From assembly GCF_001746915.1 (NCBI RefSeq), contig NZ_MJGC01000077.1, forward strand, positions 1-64,000: a stretch of 64,000 bases of DNA, read 5' to 3'. Position numbers and translations under genes: made by a program. Under the pieces are notes generated by a model that had not been told where the DNA came from, searched no databases, and worked only from the letters and a program-made list of their open reading frames with translations. This document shows, in pieces, positions 32,601-39,634 of this stretch. The DNA comes from Desertifilum tharense IPPAS B-1220 (GTDB lineage Bacteria; Cyanobacteriota; Cyanobacteriia; Cyanobacteriales; Desertifilaceae). Within the stretch, counting starts at the first letter, position 1, and every line of letters starts with the position of its first letter.

Positions 32601-33889
32601 CAACCTTCTTGATCAGCAGTTGCCACATCACTTTGCAACATGACATCAGGATCTGTTTTAACAATTTCCCGAAACACATCAGGTAGTAGACTAGCTAGCC
32701 ATGCTGCAACCTCATGTAGTTGAGGAACTAACTTTTTATCAGGATCAGCAGGATGTTGTAATAAGCTCATTCTTTGAGCTAACGTCATTGGGCGCTGAGC
32801 TAAATACCAAGCCGCCAAAAACTCTGCATAAGTTTGGTGAGTAAAGCAAAAGCGATCATGCTCATTCCCATAGGAGGAAAATAAACTTGTAATTTTAAGT
32901 ACTTCACAGACAGCAGCTTCAGTTACTCGAAACTCACGCCCATTAAGAGTCTCAGAACCACATAATTCCCGAATAGCGACATCTTTATTTGCAGCATCAC
33001 CTAAGCCTCTCCAGATAGCAGCCCGATTCGCAAAGATCGTAACCGCTGCAATCCTGCCAGCAATCATCATGCGTTCATCAGTATCTAAATCACCTTTGAA
33101 TCCTGCATCACGACGGCGCGGGTTATTTTCTTCACAAAGATTCCGGCAGCCTTTGCAATAAAGTTCTTTTTTGGTAGAAGGGAGCTGTCCATCTTCTTGA
33201 TAAATTTTCAAAAGAAACTTCAGTGTAATCGGCTGAATAGCCAGTGGTGCAGCCTCTCTACCTTGGATCTCTTGTAGAAAAGCTTCCGAGTCTAAATTAT
33301 TTTCTTCTGCTGCTTTCTTTACGTCTACTTGACGCAAAGGTGCTAACTCATACACTCCTAAATTATCTTTACCCCATAACTGTCTTAAATCCTCCTCTAA
33401 AGTACTTCTCCAGTCAGCCGTTCTACAGGTGAGTCGGAGCTGAAGACGCTCACAGAAATATTTTCCAAGCTCACGACTCAAAGTATCTGACAGAACATTA
33501 AGTGATAAGAGTCCCTCATCCAGGCTGTCGAGGAATAAATCCAACTGATGTGTTCCATTGAACCAAGCCTGAAATTTTGGATGTCCAAAAATTTCATTAC
33601 ATAGCTCGGCACTGGAGTTATATCCTCTAAGTTCAAACTTAAGGGCAGGTTTCCCTTGCCTTATAGACTGTTCAAATGCTTGGTAGAGAGCCGTAGACTT
33701 ACCAATTCCCGGTTCACCCAGGAAAACTAGACACGGTGTCCCAGCAATGACTTCAAATGGAATGACTTCAGGGTTAGTAATATAGGCATAACTTGATTCT
33801 GGATCGTCTAGATAACCAGCAAAATTAAGTCTGTAAGTGCCCCCTTTGGGATACCAAAATCTTTTCCAATCGTATCTGGGATTTGACAT
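29663..33889 (-). CDS. NACHT-like STAND ATPase with C-terminal PD-(D/E)XK nuclease domain
   Basis: A 1408-residue protein. Walker A GEPGIGKST is at 58-66, a NACHT-style Walker B LDLFLDSLDE at 116-125, and the sensor-type strand LRLTCRTADW at 151-160. The winged-helix end of the NACHT module is marked by FCFTHQTYAEFLAAWYL at 347-363. Residues 400-1200 are a helical repeat region (HEAT/TPR-like), probably the sensor. The last 150 residues have a restriction-endonuclease-like pattern: VDIQVDAF, then SVIIEVKG (Glu and Lys near 1322-1324) and QLVDRYL. Known prokaryotic STAND proteins (bNACHT, Avs) act in antiviral defence: ligand binding triggers oligomerisation and an effector. I infer a similar role, with the nuclease as effector. 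No GCGATCGC site lies inside, unlike most neighbours. Confidence 0.8.
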   Translation of the reverse strand: MSNPRYDWKRFWYPKGGTYRLNFAGYLDDPESSYAYITNPEVIPFEVIAGTPCLVFLGEPGIGKSTALYQAFEQSIRQGKPALKFELRGYNSSAELCNEIFGHPKFQAWFNGTHQLDLFLDSLDEGLLSLNVLSDTLSRELGKYFCERLQLRLTCRTADWRSTLEEDLRQLWGKDNLGVYELAPLRQVDVKKAAEENNLDSEAFLQEIQGREAAPLAIQPITLKFLLKIYQEDGQLPSTKKELYCKGCRNLCEENNPRRRDAGFKGDLDTDERMMIAGRIAAVTIFANRAAIWRGLGDAANKDVAIRELCGSETLNGREFRVTEAAVCEVLKITSLFSSYGNEHDRFCFTHQTYAEFLAAWYLAQRPMTLAQRMSLLQHPADPDKKLVPQLHEVAAWLASLLPDVFREIVKTDPDVMLQSDVATADQEGCAALVESLLRLHNEEKLLYEPRSWLYQKLKSRDLVAQIQPYITDITKSVDARYVAIDIARACQLTSFQHDLVDVALDASQPYWVRVNAAHTVCEIGDTEIKAKLKPLALGEAGEDPDNELKGYGLQTIYPSHLTTNEVFDMLTHPKSNVIGGTYQNFVAKDFPKHLRSADLPLALKWVEAQQPRHELRYPFGELSDAIMSLAWEHLESPEILESFARIALTRWSNYQQIISERKKPSFESLLLHNDVRRRLLLEKLVSIIPLSSNKEPIWLLGQRIQIILQEDLRWMTEQLQSSTSEHTQQIWAQLIKRIFRNPEYSPDEAKTILSVSQTNEVLHKVFQSWIEPIELDSPEAEVEQQEWIQRDNSLLEPPLADRIIACLNEFESGNLTAWWSLNREMTLMPYSKRYDDIRRQPDITALNGWQIVEPLTRSRIVDAAEKFVLNWQRESQDCLNLYESDVAGYKALRLLLQERPHFIFNLSAETWKMWASTIINTYSMSNDSRYVEPHLVLTKLAYQHAPAEFINTLIDLIDSENSDYGNIFITRSIQTCWDEPLAIALLNKLEDTTLKPSSVGQLLEDLLAHKVFAAKRFAESLIPVPLPSVGEQRSRAISAARALMLYAEDAGWSVVWSAIQQDPEFGREVLESVSYSARQTGSIEWRLSEEQVLELYRWLRKEYPPIEKPKLQEEKEKTFSLEDWATKPRDSVVKWQATILQHLKERRTPQACKALRCIAHESPEMAEKLKRILLEAQLTTRRRTWSAPTPQEVLKVTSDQNVRLVNGADQLLDVVVESLDRLNQKLQGETPSAIFLWNQWKQGDQIVFRPKDEQVLSNYIKLHLKEDLKQRGVIAKREVEIRRRHGDKGVAASGERVDIQVDAFVRLPNGEICDYVSVIIEVKGCWNKDLDTAMQTQLVDRYLKDNSCQHGLYLIGWFNCKQWDRKDSSKPPKLSIEEAIQKFETQAAELSKQGVKVKAVVLNTSLR

Positions 33890-34165
33890 TGCAAATCTTT
33901 AAAAACAAAATTCAGTACTATACTATTTTGGCTCAACAACAGAGTTTGAGGCTTAGTCTGTCACTCTAACGGCGATCGCAGGAGTCGTTGCATAACTAAC
34001 CCTAGTAACCTAACGCTCATACTATAAAAGACGTTACCTTAAAGCGATCGCCATCCCAACCCAATCGCGCCTAAGATCGGGAAATAGCTGGCAAGAAGGG
34101 CGATCGCACTTAAAGTCATAAACTAGGTAGAGTTTCTCCGGTTGGATTGAATCAACTCCTAGAAT

Positions 34166-35242
34166 ATGTCTCGTCCCACTGTTTATATTGCCATTACCAA
34201 TCATGGATTCGGTCATGCGGTGCGCGCCTCCTCCATCGCCGCAGCCATCCAACAGCGCTATCCCGATATTTTGCTGATTTTAGCCACAACTGCGCCTCGG
34301 TGGTTGCTGGAATCCTATATTCCGGGTGATTTTATTCATCGTCCCCGCGCCTATGACTTGGGCGTGATTCAATCCGATAGCTTAACAATGGATTTAGAGG
34401 CCACCCTGGAGAAGTTGCGCCAGATCCGAACCCAGAGAAATAGTATTATCGCTGGGGAAGCGAACTTTATTCGCCAAAATCGGGTGAATCTTGTCCTAGC
34501 TGATATTCCTCCCTTGGCGGCGGATATTGCTGAGGCGGCGGGGGTTCCTTGCTGGATGTCGAGTAACTTTGGTTGGGATTTTATCTATCGCGACTGGGGT
34601 GGCGAGTTTATTGCAATTGCCGATTGGATGGGCGAATCTTACCAAAAGTGCGATCGCCTTTTCCGCCTCCCCCTACACGAACCGATGTCTGCGTTTCCTC
34701 ACATTACTGATGTTGGGTTAACCGGAGGAATTCCCCAATACGACGCCGAGGAGTTGCGCCAGCGCTTGCAAATTCACACCCCTCGCGAACAAACGATTCT
34801 CCTCACCTTTGGCGGGTTAAGCTTGCAGCGCATTCCCTACGAAGGTTTGAAAGCGTTTCCCGATTGGCAATTTATCACCTTTGACCGCGAAGCGCCAGAA
34901 CTACCCAACCTGTTAAAAATTTCCGGTCGCAACTACCGTCCCGTTGATTTTATGCCGATTTGCGGGCGCGTTATCTCCAAACCGGGATACAGTACGTTTG
35001 CAGAGGCGTTACGCTTAGACGTGCCGATAGTTTCCCTGACTCGCGAAGGTTTTGCAGAGTCGCCCTTGCTGCTAAGGGGAATTGAAGACTACAGCGAACA
35101 TCAAATCATTACCCCAGAAGAATTCTTCTCAGGTTCTTGGGAATTTTTGAAGGTTTCACCCACACCTCCCCGCTTAACGACTAAGTTAGAGAAGTACGGC
35201 TCAGAAGCGATCGCCCAAGCGATTGTTGATTTTCTCTCTTAA
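34166..35242 (+). CDS. MurG-like GT-B family glycosyltransferase-like protein
   Basis: A 358-residue protein with a GT-B-like organisation: the N-terminal loop ITNHGFGHAVRASSIAAAI is typical of UDP-sugar transferases in the MurG/MGT group, and the C-terminal donor site region reads VISKPGYSTFAEALRLDVPIVSL. It has no membrane segment. The acceptor is unknown; a lipid, carotenoid or small molecule is conceivable. It is followed 7 bp later by the YjbQ gene, so both are likely co-transcribed. ATG at 34166 gives a good N-terminal strand (MSRPTVYIAI). Confidence 0.8.
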   Translation: MSRPTVYIAITNHGFGHAVRASSIAAAIQQRYPDILLILATTAPRWLLESYIPGDFIHRPRAYDLGVIQSDSLTMDLEATLEKLRQIRTQRNSIIAGEANFIRQNRVNLVLADIPPLAADIAEAAGVPCWMSSNFGWDFIYRDWGGEFIAIADWMGESYQKCDRLFRLPLHEPMSAFPHITDVGLTGGIPQYDAEELRQRLQIHTPREQTILLTFGGLSLQRIPYEGLKAFPDWQFITFDREAPELPNLLKISGRNYRPVDFMPICGRVISKPGYSTFAEALRLDVPIVSLTREGFAESPLLLRGIEDYSEHQIITPEEFFSGSWEFLKVSPTPPRLTTKLEKYGSEAIAQAIVDFLS

Positions 35243-35249
35243 ACCCTCA

Positions 35250-35669
35250 ATGACCGTTTATCAAGACCAACTCACCATTCAAACCACTGGGAAAAGCTTC
35301 ACGCGGATTACCCACCAGGTACAAGAGGTTGTCAGAACCTCCGGGATACAAACCGGACTGTGTACCGTCTTCCTGTGTCATACCTCCGCCAGTCTGATTA
35401 TCCAAGAAAATGCCGACCCCGATGTCTTAAAAGACTTAGAGCGCTTTTTTGCTAAATTGATTCCCGAAGATGGGGTGAGTTATATTCACTCCGCAGAAGG
35501 TCCGGATGATATGCCAGCGCATATCCGCTGCGTCTTAACCAAAACTTCCGAACAAATTCCCCTTGCCCGTGGCAAACTGCTTTTAGGGACTTGGCAAGGT
35601 TTGTATTTGTGGGAACATCGCCGACGCGGACATCATCGCGACTTAATTGTTCACATTAGCGGCGATTAA
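35250..35669 (+). CDS. YjbQ/UPF0047 family protein
   Basis: A 139-residue YjbQ family protein with all family motifs: HTSASLIIQENADPDV, the acidic loop SAEGPDDMPAHIR, and GTWQGLYLWEHR near the C-terminus. Members show weak thiamine-phosphate synthase activity when overproduced; the natural role remains unsettled. ATG at 35250 (MTVYQDQL) fits family length. It starts 7 bp after the GT-B-like gene. Confidence 0.9.
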   Translation: MTVYQDQLTIQTTGKSFTRITHQVQEVVRTSGIQTGLCTVFLCHTSASLIIQENADPDVLKDLERFFAKLIPEDGVSYIHSAEGPDDMPAHIRCVLTKTSEQIPLARGKLLLGTWQGLYLWEHRRRGHHRDLIVHISGD

Positions 35670-36001
35670 TCTGCCCTGTAGGTGTCAATTTTAGCGGCGA
35701 TCGCGGGAACCCTAACACAGAAGTCTACATAGAGAGCGGGAACTTTTCTGCATTCCTTTCTCTCTAGGGGCAACGATTCCGGGTCAAAGTTCGCCTTCAA
35801 TGACGGAAGCTTCAGCTTGGCTATTTTCCCATTCAACAGACACAATTGAAAGAACCCCGATTCAGCTTTGACCCCAAACCAGCCAAGAGTTGACCCGCAC
35901 CGGGCCTCAAGGTCTGAGTGCAGTGCTTCTCTAGACTTGATTGCCGTTTGCTTAATGGACAAAGGATGAAGTTGATTCAAAAATTGCTCAAAAGGAGTCA
36001 C
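35666..36001 (-). CDS. Hypothetical open frame, doubtful
   Basis: A 111-codon frame (FEQFLNQLHPLSIKQTAIK, GFFQLCLLNGKIAKLKLP) fills the 296-bp gap between YjbQ and the DUF1400 hydrolase and overlaps the hydrolase start by 36 bp on the opposite strand. No domain is recognised. It could be a remnant of a once longer gene or chance. Confidence 0.22.
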   Translation of the reverse strand: MTPFEQFLNQLHPLSIKQTAIKSREALHSDLEARCGSTLGWFGVKAESGFFQLCLLNGKIAKLKLPSLKANFDPESLPLERKECRKVPALYVDFCVRVPAIAAKIDTYRAD

Positions 36002-37660
36002 TCCCAGTTCGCTCGCCGCCAGTCGAAACCCGGCTTATCTTTACTAGTGGCGGGTTTATTATGGGGAGCGATCGCTTTACCGGCCCAAGCGGCGCAGCGC
36101 GTCACCATTCGCTTGGGTCCCTTTCAGCATTCTGTGAACATTACAGACTTAGAAACCTTTGCGCGCACCGGACAAGTCAGCGCCTCCCTCAAGCCTTTTG
36201 AATCGCTGTTAACCCCTTCCGTTCGGCAAATGCTCACCCAACGCCTGATGCTCGATCCGACCTTGGGCGATAAGGTGATCGATAACATTTTGCGATCGCC
36301 TGCGGGTTCGCAAATCTTCCGCAGTTTGGGAATGCTCGTTCCAGGAACCAACATCGAGCAATTGCAGGCCGCTTTAGCGATCGCTCTGCGCCAAGCCAAC
36401 GAACTGAGCGCCATTGAGGTCTTAAAAGCCTTCCCAGAAGAAAACATCACCATTAACGCCTCAGCAGCCGTCTCTGTGGCGTTAAAATTTAATGCCTCCT
36501 ATCTGCAAAGCCAAGCCCTCGGCCCGCTGCTCGAACGCGACTTAACCGTCCCCGGAAGCTTTCAACCCGCCTTCGATCCCGCCGCTCCCGGTCGCCAATC
36601 GGTGCGCCAAAAAACCTTAAACTTACATGATTGGAAGCGCGATCGCACTATCCCCGTAGACCTTTATTGGGCCGATATCCCCGTCCATCCCTACGGCACC
36701 AATCCCTCCCCACCGGGCCCGTTAGTTGTGATTTCGCATGGGTTTGGGGCCGATCGTTCCTACCTGGCCTATCTGGCCCATCACCTCGCCTCCCACGGTT
36801 TAACCGTAGCCGCCATCGAACATCCTGGCAGCAATATTAGCTGGTTGCTCGATACTTCCAACGGGCGCAACCTCCAAAACGTGGTTCCGGAAACTGAATT
36901 TACAGACCGACCCCGCGATGTCAGCTTTTTACTCGACGAATTAGAAAAAATTAACCGCCGTCCGGGGATTCTGCGCGGTCAACTGCAAACTGACCGCGTT
37001 ACCGTTATCGGTCACTCCCTAGGCGGCTACACGGCCCTCGCTTTGGGAGGCGCGCAACTCGATTTATCGGATTTACGCCAATATTGTCGCGAACAAGTCC
37101 CCATCACCCGTTCGGCTGCTGACTGGCTGCAATGCGCGGCGACGGATCTTCCGAACCAGCGTCAATCCCTGCGCGATGAGCGAGTGGTGCAAATTATGGC
37201 GCTGAATCCTTTGGTGGGTCGTTTATTTGGCAAGCGCGGGATCAATCAGGTGAAGGTACCCACGTTGATTCTATCGAGTACCAACGATGCGATTACGCCA
37301 GCCCTCGATCATCAGTTGCGTCCGTTTGCTCAACTCAACAGTCCTAAATATCTGATTACTGCAATTGGGGGAACGCATTTAAGTATTGGCAATCTTTCGG
37401 GTTATCCCAGAAATAATTTAGCTTACGAACTCCAAGGACAACCTGTTGCTCCTTTACGGCAACTGTTGCAAGGGGTAAGTTTAGCGTTTATTAAACAGCT
37501 TACGCCTGCTTCGGAAACCTATAAGCCGTTTTTGTCCCCCCAATACGCTCAATATCTGTCTACGCCAGAACTCCCGTTACGTTTCAGCCGTTCTCTACCG
37601 GGTAGTTTATCGGAATGGGTAGAAATGGCCGCTCTTCTTAACTGGCTGCGCTTGGGATAA
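35966..37660 (+). CDS. DUF1400-type alpha/beta hydrolase, exported
   Basis: A 564-residue protein typical of cyanobacteria. A signal peptide (about residues 1-43, ending LPAQAAQ) precedes the DUF1400-like N-terminal domain (VTIRLGPFQHSVNITDLETFA) and an alpha/beta hydrolase domain with the oxyanion segment VISHGFGADRSYLAYLAHHLA, the nucleophile elbow VIGHSLGGYTALALG and the late histidine region AIGGTHLSIGNLSG. It is probably an esterase or lipase of the periplasm or envelope; substrate unknown. ATG at 35966 (MKLIQKLL) is preferred over one 16 codons earlier because it gives a proper signal peptide. Confidence 0.86.
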   Translation: MKLIQKLLKRSHSQFARRQSKPGLSLLVAGLLWGAIALPAQAAQRVTIRLGPFQHSVNITDLETFARTGQVSASLKPFESLLTPSVRQMLTQRLMLDPTLGDKVIDNILRSPAGSQIFRSLGMLVPGTNIEQLQAALAIALRQANELSAIEVLKAFPEENITINASAAVSVALKFNASYLQSQALGPLLERDLTVPGSFQPAFDPAAPGRQSVRQKTLNLHDWKRDRTIPVDLYWADIPVHPYGTNPSPPGPLVVISHGFGADRSYLAYLAHHLASHGLTVAAIEHPGSNISWLLDTSNGRNLQNVVPETEFTDRPRDVSFLLDELEKINRRPGILRGQLQTDRVTVIGHSLGGYTALALGGAQLDLSDLRQYCREQVPITRSAADWLQCAATDLPNQRQSLRDERVVQIMALNPLVGRLFGKRGINQVKVPTLILSSTNDAITPALDHQLRPFAQLNSPKYLITAIGGTHLSIGNLSGYPRNNLAYELQGQPVAPLRQLLQGVSLAFIKQLTPASETYKPFLSPQYAQYLSTPELPLRFSRSLPGSLSEWVEMAALLNWLRLG

Positions 37661-37787
37661 AATCAAGGCTTTACTCGCCTCATCTACCGTCCATACTTTG
37701 CAAAGAGGGGGTCTCCGCTAGATTTGGGAGTCCTGCACCCGATGCGTATGCGCGGTAGCTGGGTTAACGAAAGGCTGAAGCCACTTA

Positions 37788-38330
37788 CTAATCTAAAAAT
37801 GCCTGAACGACAAGCTGAAGGGTTCCTACTGCGATTTGTACCGCAACCCAACCCAAAGTAGAGATCGCGATCGCTTGTGTGAGTTTTAGCTTTAAACCAT
37901 AATGCAGGGCGGCGATCGCTGCAACCAAACTCCACAACGCCAACCCCACCTCAATCGGTCGTCCCAGCAACGGTACCACCGTAAAGATATTAAACACCTG
38001 GGGGGCATAGGTTAAGCCAATTAAAATTAAAAACGGCTTGTAGGATGGGATTTGAACGTGCAGCCAGTCTGCCACCTTTTCAATCGTAAACGTCCATAGG
38101 TAATATCCTCCCACAATACTCAACGCATTCACCACAAACGCCAGACCCTGCAACACCAAAGAGGTTTGATAGGTTAACAAAATCATGCTACTCCCTACCG
38201 CATGGGATAAGGCCGCGATTCCCACAAAAACATGCGCCTTGCGCTTCATTTTAGGCTGCTGGGGGGCCTGGGCATAAAAGGTTGAATCTAACGTTAAAGC
38301 GTGCCAAAAGACATGAAACCATCCATTCAT
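37788..38330 (-). CDS. YIP1-like multi-pass membrane protein
   Basis: A 180-residue protein with about five membrane helices (HVFVGIAALSHAVGSSMILL, LQGLAFVVNALSIVGGYYLW, LILIGLTYAPQVFNIFTVV and so on). The helix arrangement and NIFTVVPLLGRPIEVGLALW resemble the YIP1/YIPF family of unknown function. Single gene, divergent from the following hypothetical gene. Confidence 0.65.
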   Translation of the reverse strand: MNGWFHVFWHALTLDSTFYAQAPQQPKMKRKAHVFVGIAALSHAVGSSMILLTYQTSLVLQGLAFVVNALSIVGGYYLWTFTIEKVADWLHVQIPSYKPFLILIGLTYAPQVFNIFTVVPLLGRPIEVGLALWSLVAAIAALHYGLKLKLTQAIAISTLGWVAVQIAVGTLQLVVQAFLD

Positions 38331-38408
38331 CGATAAATTTCGTTCTCCCGATAGGTGACTTGAGTCCAGATTGTTTGTTAAGACGGTATGAGTTACAGAT
38401 GACCCATT

Positions 38409-39395
38409 ATGGCAAATCCGCTTTCCTGGCTGCGGAATGGTGGTTTAATGCTGCTATTGTTCGTCGGGTTTCTCGTTTTGCTTTGGGGAAGCACGGCACC
38501 CGTCGGAACTTTGGTGTGGTGGTTAGACCGAGGAGAAGATAAAATAGAGCGCCGCAGTCAAAGACTCGAAGAAGTGCTGGACAATGGCAATGATGCAGCC
38601 GAGGGCAATAAAACCTGTTACATTATCTATCTCACTGGAGTCGGAGACTTATCGGCTGACGACTTATCCGACGGCGAAACCGTATTTTTAGCAGAACTCC
38701 AGCAAAACCAACCCCAGTGTATCCTTGTTCGCGATGTCTTCCCCTATTCTGCCGCCAATCAGGATGTCAGCGGTCAGCGAATTTTTGACTTCCTCAAAGA
38801 GATTACCGAGAAAGAGAATGGCTGGGAGGAGTTTAGCCAATTTTTGCTAGAAGCGCGAAATGTGTGGCGGATGGCGCTTTCAGCCGATAACCGCTACGGA
38901 CGCATTTACAACCGCGCGATCGCGCTTACCATTGTAGAACGGATGGATGCCCAACAATCGATTCCCATTTCACCCGATCGCTCCCTACAACTGATTTTAA
39001 TGGGCAAAAGTGGCGGCGCTCAAGTGGCATTAGGGGCAACTCCCTACCTCAGCCAATGGTTAAATGCAGATATCACCGTCATTTCCTTCGGCGGGATGTT
39101 TAATGGTAATGAAGGGTTTGAGAAAGCCAATCATGTTTATCATCTTCGGGGAGAACGCGATTGGATTGAAACCATTGGCGGTGTTGTTCTCCCCTCCCGC
39201 TGGCATTGGACATTTGGTTCGCCCTATAATCGAGCGCGTCGAGAAGACCGCTATACTGTGGTAGAAAGTGGTTCCCACGCGCATCAGGGAGACAACGGCT
39301 ATTTTGGTACCGAGAAAGCCGAGGAAGGGGTTCCCTATGTGGAGTTAACGTTAGAAAAAGTGAACCAATTGCCCATTTGGTCTAATTTAGATTAA
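38409..39395 (+). CDS. Conserved hypothetical, alpha/beta-hydrolase-like, membrane anchored
   Basis: A 328-residue protein with one N-terminal membrane helix (LMLLLFVGFLVLLWG). The soluble part has CYIIYLTGVGD followed, about 140 residues later, by LQLILMGKSGGAQVALGA, which resembles the nucleophile elbow GxSxG of alpha/beta hydrolases with a Lys-Ser-Gly-Gly version, and VISFGGMFNG. A late histidine (SGSHAHQGDNGYF) may complete a triad. I do not recognise the exact family. It may be an envelope-facing esterase-like protein. A ParA remnant overlaps its last bases on the other strand. Confidence 0.68.
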   Translation: MANPLSWLRNGGLMLLLFVGFLVLLWGSTAPVGTLVWWLDRGEDKIERRSQRLEEVLDNGNDAAEGNKTCYIIYLTGVGDLSADDLSDGETVFLAELQQNQPQCILVRDVFPYSAANQDVSGQRIFDFLKEITEKENGWEEFSQFLLEARNVWRMALSADNRYGRIYNRAIALTIVERMDAQQSIPISPDRSLQLILMGKSGGAQVALGATPYLSQWLNADITVISFGGMFNGNEGFEKANHVYHLRGERDWIETIGGVVLPSRWHWTFGSPYNRARREDRYTVVESGSHAHQGDNGYFGTEKAEEGVPYVELTLEKVNQLPIWSNLD

Positions 39396-39534
39396 AAACT
39401 AATAACGCAGACTCGCTTAGTCGTAGCGACTGTCCGACCTCGCTTGTCTCATAAGCAAGATGGACGGCTAGAGTGGTTTTTCCGGCCCCGCCCGCATTTG
39501 CTAACATTCCAATGACAATTTTCTGCTTTGGCAT
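39382..39534 (-). pseudogene. ParA/MinD-like ATPase N-terminal fragment
   Basis: A 50-codon frame starts MPKQKIVIGMLANAGGAGKTT and continues LAVHLAYE. This is the deviant Walker A motif of ParA/Soj ATPases (KGGxGKT type, here NAGGAGKTT). After about 30 residues the sequence loses resemblance (TSEVGQSLRLSESALLV) and ends at a stop within the tail of the convergent gene. A complete ParA needs 200-260 residues, so this is a broken remnant, perhaps of a plasmid or phage partition gene. Confidence 0.7.
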
Positions 39535-39583
39535 ATAGCATTTCTCGAATAACTGAGGTACACCAAGACTTCTGCTATTTGTT

Positions 39584-39613
39584 AAAAAAAAGCTTCCCCA
39601 TTACAGAGGAAGC
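39584..39613 (-). terminator. clpB terminator
   Basis: On the minus strand a stem GCTTCC / GGAAGC followed by eight T residues lies about 20 bp after the clpB stop. This is a classical intrinsic terminator. Confidence 0.88.
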
Positions 39614-39634
39614 CTGCAATTCAAAGCTGAAACC

